Part shown: positions 1-6,500 of the stretch, piece after piece
How the letters are laid out: each line of letters opens with the position of its first letter
Numbering within the stretch: the first letter of the stretch is position 1
DNA from: Acetobacteraceae bacterium
GTDB lineage: Bacteria; Pseudomonadota; Alphaproteobacteria; Acetobacterales; Acetobacteraceae
Assembly: GCA_025356735.1 (NCBI GenBank)
Contig: JANXRT010000512.1
Coordinates: 1-10,867, forward strand
Reading direction: 5' to 3'
Length of the DNA: 10,867 nt
Program-made: the position numbers and the translations under genes
The notes under the pieces: generated by a model
The model's database searches: none
The model's input: only the letters and a program-made list of their open reading frames with translations
What the model was told of the DNA's origin: nothing

Positions 1-176
1 CGGGCCCCCATGAATGCGGCGGTTTCGTGCGGTGCCGCCAGATAGCGTTGGCGAATGCCGGTGCGCTCGCGGATCCACTCGTCGGACGTATCGACGCGGG
101 CCGCCAACTGGTCGTTGGTGACGCAGTTCTCGGGCAGGTAGGCACCCACGCCGGCGAGGATGGAACGGAGCGGCAT
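1..176 (-). CDS. fabH: Beta-ketoacyl-ACP synthase III (FabH), N-terminal part, cut by the window edge
   Basis: FabH condenses acetyl-CoA with malonyl-ACP and so starts type II fatty-acid synthesis in the cytosol. Only the first 58 codons are visible, read from an ATG at 176-174. They begin MPLRSILAGVGAYLPE and carry the family N-terminal signature: GAYLPE near residues 11-16, TNDQLA near 20-25, and DTSDEWI followed by RTGI near residues 30-41. The catalytic Cys/His/Asn triad lies beyond the left edge and cannot be checked. The start is preceded by a weak AGG and lies 39 nt after the plsX stop, so the two genes are probably cotranscribed. The plsX-fabH order is the usual one. Other thiolase-fold KAS III-like enzymes share this N-terminus, but the context makes FabH by far the best reading. 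Confidence 0.94.
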   Translation of the reverse strand, partial: MPLRSILAGVGAYLPENCVTNDQLAARVDTSDEWIRERTGIRQRYLAAPHETAAFMGA

Positions 177-215
177 GTTCAACCTATGGCAGAAGATGGG
201 CGGTGTGCAGGATCG

Positions 216-1382
216 TCAGCCGGTCTTGGCGGCTTTGGCGTCCGCCGGATGGGTGATTTCGTGCAGGACCGGATCCTGCACGCGCGATGCCAGGATCGTC
301 ACCGGCGAAGCCATCGGGCTCACGGGCGTCAGTGCCGCTGGCCCGCCGATCTTCGCCAGGCCGTCGCGTATCTGGTCATTGAACCGGTGCACCACCATGT
401 CCATCGCGACATCCAGCGCATGGGCGAAACCCTGCGCGTCGGCGCCGCCGTGGGATTTCACCACCATGCCGTTCAGCCCCAGCATCACGGCGCCGTTGTA
501 GCGCCGCGGATCGAGCCATTCGCGCAGCCGGTCGAGCCCCGGCCGGGCCAGCAGGTAGGCCAGCTTGGCGGCGATGCCGCTGCTGAACACCTGGCGCAGC
601 AGGTCGCCCATCAGCCGCAGCGCGCCCTCGCCGGTCTTCAGCGCGACGTTGCCGGTGAAACCGTCGGTGACGATGACATCGGTGGTGCCGGCGGCGATGT
701 CGTGGCCCTCGACGAAGCCGTGAAACTGCGGCGCGATATGGCTGGCGCGTAGGATGTCAGCGGCCTCGCGCACCCGGTCGTCGCCCTTCAGCTCCTCGGA
801 GCCGACATTGAGAAGGCCGATGGTCGGCGCCATCAGGCCGAGAACCGTGCGCGCGAAGACATCGCCCATCAGCGCGAACTCGACCAGATTGCGCGCGTCG
901 CAGGTGACGTTGGCGCCGAGGTCGAGCATCACCACGTCGCCGCGCGCCGAGGGCGCGATTGCGGCCATCGCCGGCCGGTCGATGCCGGGCAGCGTCTTGA
1001 TAAAGATCTTGGCCAGCGCGAGCAGCGCGCCGGTGTTGCCGGCCGAAACCACGCCGGCGGCTTCACCCGTCGCCACGGCGTCGATCGCCAGACGCATCGA
1101 GGCGCGGCGCATGCGCAAGGCGGCCGTCGGCTTGAGGTCGCTGCTGATCGCGTCCGGCGTATGGCGGACGGTGCAGGCGGCGGCGGCACGGGCATCGCAC
1201 GCCAGCAACGGCGCAAGCACCGTTTCGTCGCCGACCAGCAGAAAGCGCGCCTGGGGGTGACGCTCGGCGGCGATGGAGACCCCGGCAATCACCATTCCCG
1301 GTGCGTCGTCGCCGCCCATCGCGTCGATCGCGAGCGTAAAGACCGGCGCGAGCGTGGCGGCCTGGGTCAAGCCCGGAACCAC
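216..1382 (-). CDS. plsX: Phosphate acyltransferase PlsX (acyl-ACP:phosphate acyltransferase)
   Basis: PlsX makes acyl-phosphate from acyl-ACP and inorganic phosphate, feeding PlsY in membrane phospholipid synthesis. It is a peripheral membrane enzyme. Family motifs appear in order: AIDAMGGDDAP near residues 18-28, SAGNTGALLALAKI in the first third, MLDLGANVTCD, GLLNVGSEELKGDDRVREA, VIVTDGFTGNVALKTGEGAL, and YNGAVMLGLNGMVVKSHGGA. The longest frame (388 codons) opens with GTG at 1382, 16 nt after the rpmF stop. It has no clear Shine-Dalgarno site, and a TTG four codons in (1370) gives a start closer to what I would expect for the family, so the start is uncertain. After the last conserved block and helix there is a tail of about 35 residues (from about GGPAALTPVSP to the end) beyond the usual PlsX length of about 330-350. 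It lies between rpmF and fabH as in many proteobacteria. Confidence 0.96.
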   Translation of the reverse strand: MVPGLTQAATLAPVFTLAIDAMGGDDAPGMVIAGVSIAAERHPQARFLLVGDETVLAPLLACDARAAAACTVRHTPDAISSDLKPTAALRMRRASMRLAIDAVATGEAAGVVSAGNTGALLALAKIFIKTLPGIDRPAMAAIAPSARGDVVMLDLGANVTCDARNLVEFALMGDVFARTVLGLMAPTIGLLNVGSEELKGDDRVREAADILRASHIAPQFHGFVEGHDIAAGTTDVIVTDGFTGNVALKTGEGALRLMGDLLRQVFSSGIAAKLAYLLARPGLDRLREWLDPRRYNGAVMLGLNGMVVKSHGGADAQGFAHALDVAMDMVVHRFNDQIRDGLAKIGGPAALTPVSPMASPVTILASRVQDPVLHEITHPADAKAAKTG

Positions 1383-1398
1383 CCGGCCGTGCCCAAGG

Positions 1399-1602
1399 TC
1401 AGACCCGGACCGCGCCCTTCAGCGACTTGCCGGCGGCCACAACCTCACGGCCGTCATAATGGCCGCAATGGCTGCAGACATGGTGCGGCCGCTTCAGCTC
1501 GCCGCAGTTGCCGCATTCGGCATGAGCCTCGCCGGTCAGGGCCAGATGGCTGCGGCGCATGCCCGCCCGCGAGGGCGAGGTCTTTCTCTTGGGAACGGCC
1601 AT
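1399..1602 (-). CDS. rpmF: 50S ribosomal protein L32 (bL32), zinc-binding form
   Basis: This is a structural protein of the large ribosomal subunit, 67 residues long. The N-terminus MAVPKRKTSPSRAGMRRSHL is the invariant L32 signature. Two cysteine pairs, CGNC near residues 30-33 and CSHC near 43-46, form a complete zinc ribbon, so this is the zinc-requiring rather than the cysteine-less paralogue. The ATG at 1602 has a good Shine-Dalgarno site (GGAGG, complement of 1614-1618) 11 nt upstream. The stop is 16 nt before the plsX start, so L32 is the leading gene of an rpmF-plsX-fabH unit. The C-terminal VVAAGKSLKGAVRV tail is typical of alphaproteobacterial L32. Confidence 0.98.
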   Translation of the reverse strand: MAVPKRKTSPSRAGMRRSHLALTGEAHAECGNCGELKRPHHVCSHCGHYDGREVVAAGKSLKGAVRV

Positions 1603-1613
1603 GGCACTGTTTC

Positions 1614-1618
1614 CCTCC
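1614..1618 (-). promoter_or_regulatory. Ribosome binding site of rpmF
   Basis: The minus strand reads GGAGG here, a strong Shine-Dalgarno core 11 nt upstream of the rpmF ATG. It is clearly stronger than the sites in front of plsX and fabH, fitting the high demand for a ribosomal protein compared with lipid enzymes in the same transcript. Confidence 0.7.
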
Positions 1619-1692
1619 GGTCTGCGTGACGCCCGCGCGCCCGACGCGAACGGACGAGGCAGTCACAAGATGGCAATAACGCGAACCGGGGC

Positions 1693-1721
1693 GTCTAGCA
1701 GAGCGCCGCCACGCGGGCAAG
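1693..1721 (-). promoter_or_regulatory. Possible sigma-70 type promoter upstream of rpmF
   Basis: Within the 185-bp gap between the DUF177 stop and the rpmF start, the minus strand carries CTTGCC (1716-1721), then 17 nt, then CTAGAC (1693-1698). This spacing suits a sigma-70 promoter and would place transcription start near 1686, giving a leader of roughly 85 nt. The match is only moderate, notably in the -10 element, and GC-rich DNA gives chance hits. What supports it is the gap itself: the other minus-strand genes are spaced 39 nt or less apart, or overlap. The rest of the gap shows no ORF with coding character and no convincing hairpin with a T-run after the DUF177 stop. Confidence 0.3.
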
Positions 1722-1787
1722 AGAGTTTCGAGCCGGCGACACGTCCGCAAGCCGGCCGTCGTCAAGGCCGCTCGCCGTCGCAATCGA

Positions 1788-2312
1788 CTATTGCCGCCGC
1801 AGCGAGGACAGGCCGGCGAACGGCGATGCCGGCACATCACGCGCCTTATCCGGCAGGACCGCCCCGGGTGCACGCGGATAGGGATCGAGGGCCAGCGCCA
1901 GCTGCTCGACCGCGGCCTCGCCGAGGTCGATGGCGGCGCCCGCATAGGCGATCTCGTCCTCGGACTCGGGGTCCGGATCGTCGCTCTCGCGGCCCTCGGG
2001 CACGAACCGGATGCGGAACGTCTCCTCGACCGTGGCGGTGAACGACTCCAGCGTCAGCACGCAGACCTGCGACACAACCGCCTTCAGGGCGCCGGAGGCC
2101 GCGATGCGCCCGCCGGGCAGCGGCTGGAGCTGGAACCGGCAGGCAAGGGAAGCGATGGCGGGCAGTCGCAGGCGGACGGCGACATCGGCGCATTCGGGGC
2201 CGGTCGCCTGGATTTCGACCTCATGGCCGTGCGGGCCGATGCGCTCGACGGCCAACGGCCGGTGCAACTCGGGTTCAGGACCGGCGCCGGCGGTGCCCTC
2301 GGATGGCGTCAT
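1788..2312 (-). CDS. yceD: DUF177 / YceD family protein, putative 23S rRNA accumulation factor
   Basis: This 174-residue protein matches the YceD (DUF177) family. It has an N-terminal strand region, then a central SQVCVLTLESF block with the family's conserved Cys followed by a beta segment (ETFRIRFVPE), then an acidic stretch (ESDDPDPESEDEI). It ends with the diagnostic IDLGEAAVEQLALALDPYPR block. Family knowledge: YceD-type proteins are encoded next to rpmF and have been linked to 23S rRNA accumulation. No catalytic activity is visible. Its ATG at 2312 overlaps the stop of the upstream chaperone gene in an ATGA arrangement (2309-2312), and there is no strong Shine-Dalgarno site, so it is probably translated by coupling to the chaperone. 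The stop at 1788-1790 is TAG. Confidence 0.9.
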   Translation of the reverse strand: MTPSEGTAGAGPEPELHRPLAVERIGPHGHEVEIQATGPECADVAVRLRLPAIASLACRFQLQPLPGGRIAASGALKAVVSQVCVLTLESFTATVEETFRIRFVPEGRESDDPDPESEDEIAYAGAAIDLGEAAVEQLALALDPYPRAPGAVLPDKARDVPASPFAGLSSLRRQ

Positions 2313-2863
2313 CGGCAGGCCTGCTCAGGCGGCAGGAAATCGGCCTGGCCACGCAGCAGCGCCGCCAGCGGCTGGCCGGCAAGATGACGCTCCTCGGCGA
2401 AGGCCAGCCGGGTCAGGGCGCCGGCAGCCCCAGGCGGCGGCGGCTCGCCGCGCCAGACGTTCCTGGCCAACGCAGCCTCAAGCGCCGCCGGGTCGGCGGC
2501 ATCCATCGCCTGCGCATAGACCGCGGCGCGGCCATGGAACCCCTCCCACATCGCGCGCACACGCCTGGCGATACCCATGTCGCCGACGCCCAACTCGCGC
2601 AGGTTAATGTCCATGTCGGCGAACATCGCATCGAAGATCGCCTGCGCCAGAGCCGGCCCGCCCGGCTCGGTGCCGAGCCGGCGGATCAGCAGGAAGGCAT
2701 GCAGGCCGACGAGGTCGAACCGGCCATCAAGCGTGTCCGGCACGCCGACGGTGGTATAGAGGTAGGCGTCGCGCGCCGCGGCCACCGCGCAGCCGTAGAG
2801 CTGGAAGCCGGCGCGCTCATGGCGCGGTCGCGACAGGCCCAGGATGGAAGCCAACGAGGCCAT
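2309..2863 (-). CDS. Ubiquinol-cytochrome c chaperone family protein (Cbp3/UQCC1-like)
   Basis: This protein resembles the Cbp3/UQCC1 family, whose eukaryotic members help assemble cytochrome b into respiratory complex III. The bacterial role is inferred from homology. With the start chosen here it has 184 residues, opening MASLASILGLSRPRHERA. Family blocks are GVPDTLDGRFDLVGLHAFLL, then MFADMDINLRELGVGDMGI, then RVRAMWEGFHGRAAVY. The ORF is open back to an ATG at 2941, but I chose the ATG at 2863. It has GGAG 9 nt upstream, conserved-type sequence begins just after it, and a promoter-like element lies inside the would-be extension (2910-2937). The stop overlaps the DUF177 start by 4 nt, so the two form an operon. 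It is transcribed divergently from bamE. Confidence 0.9.
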   Translation of the reverse strand: MASLASILGLSRPRHERAGFQLYGCAVAAARDAYLYTTVGVPDTLDGRFDLVGLHAFLLIRRLGTEPGGPALAQAIFDAMFADMDINLRELGVGDMGIARRVRAMWEGFHGRAAVYAQAMDAADPAALEAALARNVWRGEPPPPGAAGALTRLAFAEERHLAGQPLAALLRGQADFLPPEQACR

Positions 2864-2909
2864 GACGAACGCTCCGATTGACACGCGATGGGCGGCGTGA
2901 GACCCCACT

Positions 2910-2937
2910 GACATAGAGCTTGGGCCGGCGTGGTCAA
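2910..2937 (-). promoter_or_regulatory. Probable promoter of the chaperone-DUF177 operon
   Basis: On the minus strand TTGACC (2932-2937) is followed after 16 nt by TATGTC (2910-2915). This is a good -35 and a fair -10. Transcription would start near 2903, leaving a leader of about 40 nt that includes GGAG before the ATG at 2863. The position argues against translation from the further-upstream ATG at 2941. Confidence 0.45.
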
Positions 2938-2949
2938 TCACCGTATTTT
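2920..2949 (+). promoter_or_regulatory. Possible promoter of bamE, overlapping the divergent promoter
   Basis: On the plus strand TTGGGC (2920-2925) and TATTTT (2944-2949) are separated by 18 nt. This would start transcription near 2956, in an AT-richer patch unlike its surroundings, and leave about 37 nt before the bamE start. The -35 match is partial. The element overlaps the minus-strand promoter candidate, so the two directions could compete for polymerase. Confidence 0.3.
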
Positions 2950-2980
2950 CCTGTCAGCAGACCATGGCTTTTTGAAATAT

Positions 2981-2984
2981 AGGA
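2981..2984 (+). promoter_or_regulatory. Ribosome binding site deciding the bamE TTG start
   Basis: AGGA lies 8 nt before the TTG at 2993. An in-frame TGA at 2987-2989 rules out any earlier start, and the next in-frame ATG (3080) would remove most of the signal peptide. The TTG at 2993 is therefore the best start. Confidence 0.6.
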
Positions 2985-2992
2985 CGTGACGC

Positions 2993-3529
2993 TTGCAAAG
3001 GCTCCGGTTTTTGATCTGGCCCCAACCTGAACGCGCCCGCTCGGCGTGGCTCGCCTGTGCCCTGGCCGGCGCGCTGGCGATGGCGCCGATTGCCGGATGC
3101 AGCTTCTTCGAGGCGCCGGAGCAGCCGCGCGGCAACCGCGTCGATGCCGACCTGCTGCGCGAGTTGGTGCCCGGCACGTCGTCGCGCGCGGACGCCGCCG
3201 CGCTGCTCGGATCACCGACGGCGAAGGCGACGTTCGACGAGAACACCTGGATCTATATCGGGTCGATGACCCAGCTTCGCATCGCGCGCACCCAGAGCAT
3301 CGTCAGCCAGGACGTGGTGGTGCTGAGCTTCGACAATGGCGGCATCCTGCGCAGCATCAAGCGGACCGACCTGGACGATGCCTACTCGGTCGGCATGGTC
3401 AGCCGGGCGACGCCGTCACCGGGCAACGATACCTCGTTCATGCAGCAGCTGTTCGGCAACGTCGGGCGGTTTTCGGCGGGCGCGCCGAGCCGATCCACCG
3501 GACCTTCAGGCGGCGCGCCGTCCCACTGA
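2993..3529 (+). CDS. bamE: Outer membrane protein assembly factor BamE (SmpA/OmlA lipoprotein)
   Basis: BamE is a lipoprotein subunit of the BAM complex, which folds beta-barrel proteins into the outer membrane. The 178-residue product has a positively charged N-terminus, a hydrophobic stretch (about residues 18-34) and a lipobox IAGC with the lipidated Cys at residue 36. Ser follows, compatible with outer-membrane sorting. The mature part has the SmpA/OmlA fold signature: LLRELVPGTSSRADAAALLG, then SPTAKATFDENTWIYIG, then VVLSFDNGGILRSIKR near residues 108-123. The C-terminal 35 or so residues are Ser/Gly/Pro-rich and probably disordered. It is transcribed divergently from the chaperone gene and convergently to the giant repeat gene, with only 13 nt between the two stops. 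The start is TTG with AGGA in front. A related small lipoprotein of the same fold is possible but less likely. Confidence 0.92.
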   Translation: MQRLRFLIWPQPERARSAWLACALAGALAMAPIAGCSFFEAPEQPRGNRVDADLLRELVPGTSSRADAAALLGSPTAKATFDENTWIYIGSMTQLRIARTQSIVSQDVVVLSFDNGGILRSIKRTDLDDAYSVGMVSRATPSPGNDTSFMQQLFGNVGRFSAGAPSRSTGPSGGAPSH

Positions 3530-3540
3530 ACTTCCGCCTG
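3507..3540. terminator. Inverted repeat across the convergent stops, weak bidirectional terminator candidate
   Basis: CAGGCGG (3507-3513) and CCGCCTG (3534-3540) form a perfect 7-bp GC-rich stem with a 20-nt loop. The loop contains the bamE stop codon, and the structure ends just before the stop of the giant gene on the other strand. Neither strand has a following T-run, so it does not look like a standard intrinsic terminator. It is the only hairpin I see between the two converging genes. Confidence 0.25.
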
Positions 3541-3542
3541 GT

Positions 3543-6500
3543 TCAGACAAAGCTGAAGTCCGAGGGGTGGAACGCCGCAGGGGCCACCCCCTGGATCAGC
3601 AGCGTGCTGGACGGATCAAGCTGGAGCAGCGTGCCCGAGCCCGACGGCTTCATCTGCGCCTGCACCGCGACGAAATCGGGAAAAGCGGCCTTGCTCAGCA
3701 GGACCAGATCCTGCGCCGGGTTGAAGCCGCTGATCGCGTGCGGCCCGGCGATGAAGCTGGCTAACTCGAACGTATCCGCCTCCGGGCTTGCCAGCAGGGT
3801 GTCGTTGCCCGAGGCGCCGGAGATGAACCGCATGCCGTCGGTGCCGATCAGGTGCCAGGCCGGACCCGGATTGTCGAGCACGCCGCCACCTATCACCTGA
3901 AACCCATCCATGTCCCAGATCGCCGGCGTGCCGTTGTCGTTCTGCAACAGGATATCGGAGCGGGCGTCGCCGTTGTAGTCGCCGGTGGCCTTGATGTGCC
4001 AGCTTGGGCCCAAATTCGGTAGGCTGGCATTGCTGGCCAGCGTCACCCCGTCCATCAGCCAGATCGCCGGCGTGCCGTTGTCGTTCTGCCACAGAATGTC
4101 GGACTTGCCGTCACCGTTGAAGTCGCCGGTGGCCTTGACGTGCCAGGTCGGACCCGGGTTGAAGAAGCCGCCGCTGGCCAGGATGTTGCCGCCGTCCAGT
4201 TCCCAGATCACCGGCGCGCCGTTGTCGTTCTGCCACAGGATGTCGGACCTGCCGTCACCGTTGAAGTCGCCGGTGGCCTTGATCTGCCAGCTCGGCCCGG
4301 GATTGAAGAAGCCGACGCTGGCCAAGATGTTACCGCCGTCCATCTCCCAGATTACCGGCGTGCCGTTGTCGTTCTGCCACAGGATGTCGGACTTGCCGTC
4401 GCCGTTGAAGTCGCCGGTGGCCTTGATGTGCCAGGTCGGACCCGGGTTGAAGAAGCCGAAGACGTTGACGACGCGGCTGCCGTCCATCCGCCAGATCGAC
4501 GGCGCGCCGTTGTCGTTCTGCCAGAGGATGTCGGACTTGCCGTCGCCGTCGAAGTCGCCGGACGCCTTCATGTGCCAACTGGCGCCGACGCTGGCGAAGC
4601 CGGTGTTGGCGATCGTCGCGGTATCTGCCATCTGCCAGATCGAAGCCGCGCCGGTTTCATGCTGCCACAGGAAATCCGATTTGCCATCGCCATTGAAATC
4701 GGAGTGGACGCTGGCTCGTGGGGTCGGGATTGTAGGGATGGTTGCGGAGAGGGTGACGCGGCTGCCGGCGCCATTGGAGGCGAGCACGAAGCCTGCCGCG
4801 TAGCTGCCGATCAGGGTGACCGAGGCGACCACGCTGCTGCCGGCGAGCAGCGCCAGGATGCCCGCGCCGGCGGCGCCCGGGGTGTAGGACACTCCGCTTG
4901 CCTGTATGGCGAAGCCCAGCGTGTCGCCGAGCTGAAAGCCGCGGATCGGCGCTGCCAGCACGACGCCGGTGCCCAGGCTCAGACTCGCCTGCGCGTCGGC
5001 GAACACCACGTTGGTGCCCGTCGCGACGTTGCCGCCCAGCGTCACCGCCGCATTGCGGCCGAGCTGCAGCGTGCCGGCACCCGACAGCGCGCCGTTGATC
5101 GTCAGGGCGGCGCTGCTGACCGTGATCGAGCCGTCGTCGATGACGGCGCCGGTAAGCAAGGCATTCGTGGTCACCGCGACCGTTGCACCCGTGGCAATCG
5201 TCATCGTGCCGGCCGCGGTCACGCCGCCGCCGACCAGGATCGAGCCGGTCGCATCGACCGCGATCGAAGCGGTCGGGCCGCTGCCACCTGGCGTCTGGAT
5301 CGTCAGCCCGCCGAGCTGCACTATGCCACCCGCCAGCGCTGCCAGCCCGGCATCGCCGACCCAGCCGCCGCGCACCGCGAGCCGCGAGCCCGTGCCTGAG
5401 ACCCGCACCGAGCCTGCGGACGTCGCCAGCGTGCCGGCCACGTCGAGCACTGCACCGCTGGTCACCGACACCACGCCGGCGCTGTCGATCGTGCCGAGCG
5501 CGCCGGTGGCGCCCACCCCGCTCAGCGCCAGCGTGCCTTGCGTTAATACAAGGGAGGCCGCGGTCAGCGACGAGGCCACCGATATCAGTAGCGATCCGGG
5601 CGTCACGGCGCTGCCAAGCGTGATCGCTCCAGTGCTGTAGGCCCCGGCCAGGTTGACCGCGTTGGTCACCGACAGGCTTTTCGACGTGCCGCCGCCGGTG
5701 ATCACCGTGACACCGCCATCCGCCGACCCGGCAATCGTCGCCAGCGACAGGTTGCCGGGCACCGAGGGTGCCGGATTGGCGCCCGAGGTCACATCCTGCC
5801 AGTTGCCTGAACCGCCCCACCACCCTGCCCCACCGCCGATCCAGGCATAGGTGTCGGTGCTCAGCGAGACGGCGCCGGCCGGTCGCAGCGTAACGCTGCT
5901 GGCGCCGCCGGCGGAGGCGAGCACGAAACCCGAGGCGTAGCTGCCGAGCAGGATGACCGAGGCGGCGAGGCGGCTGCCGGCGAACAGCGCCAAGGTGCCT
6001 GAGCCAGCTCCATCCGGGGTGTAGAGCAGGCGGCTGGCACTGGCGGCGAAGCCCAGCGTGTCGCCGAGCTGAAAGCCGCGGATCGGTGCTGCCAAGATGA
6101 CGTCGGCGCCAAGCCGCAGGGTGGCCTGCGCGTCGGCGAACACGAGCCCAGTTTCGGCGGCGACGTTGCCGGCCAGCGTCACTACTGCATTGTGGCCGAG
6201 CTGCAGCGTGCCGCCACCTGACAGCGCGCCGTTGATTGTCAGCGCGCCGCCGCTGACCGTGAGCGCGCCATTGTCGAGCACGGTGCCGGTGAGCGCGGCA
6301 TCCGTCATCACCGCGACAGTCGCACCGGCCGCAATCGTCAGTGTGCCAGCCGCAGCCACGCCGCCGCCGACCAGGATCGAGGCAGTGGCATCGACCACGA
6401 CGGAGACCGTCTGCCCGCTGCCGCTGGACGGCGCCTGGATCGTCAGCCCACCCAGCTGCACCATGCCGCCGACCAACGCCGACAGGCCTGCATCGCTGAG

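Noticed and set aside
27..752. A 241-codon plus-strand frame over fabH and plsX
   Set aside because: Antisense to two well-recognised genes. The His/Arg/Gln-rich composition is that of a shadow frame.
1740..1787. Terminator after DUF177
   Set aside because: Only a short, bulged GGCC-type stem is present, with no T-run on the minus strand.
2878..2883. Perfect TTGACA on the plus strand upstream of bamE
   Set aside because: No acceptable -10 element lies 16-18 nt downstream (the sequence there is GACCCC-like).
2864..2941. N-terminal extension of the chaperone ORF to the ATG at 2941
   Set aside because: No ribosome binding site, it overlaps a good promoter candidate, and the ATG at 2863 has GGAG at the right distance and starts just before conserved sequence.
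3840..4703. The regular 144-bp repeats as a CRISPR array or non-coding satellite
   Set aside because: The period is a multiple of three and conserves protein motifs, and the units are contiguous with no spacer pattern.
4140..5399. A 419-codon plus-strand frame antisense to the FG-GAP and module E region
   Set aside because: Its repeats simply mirror the 144-bp units on the other strand. Composition is typical of antisense shadows, and no domain or ribosome binding site is recognisable.
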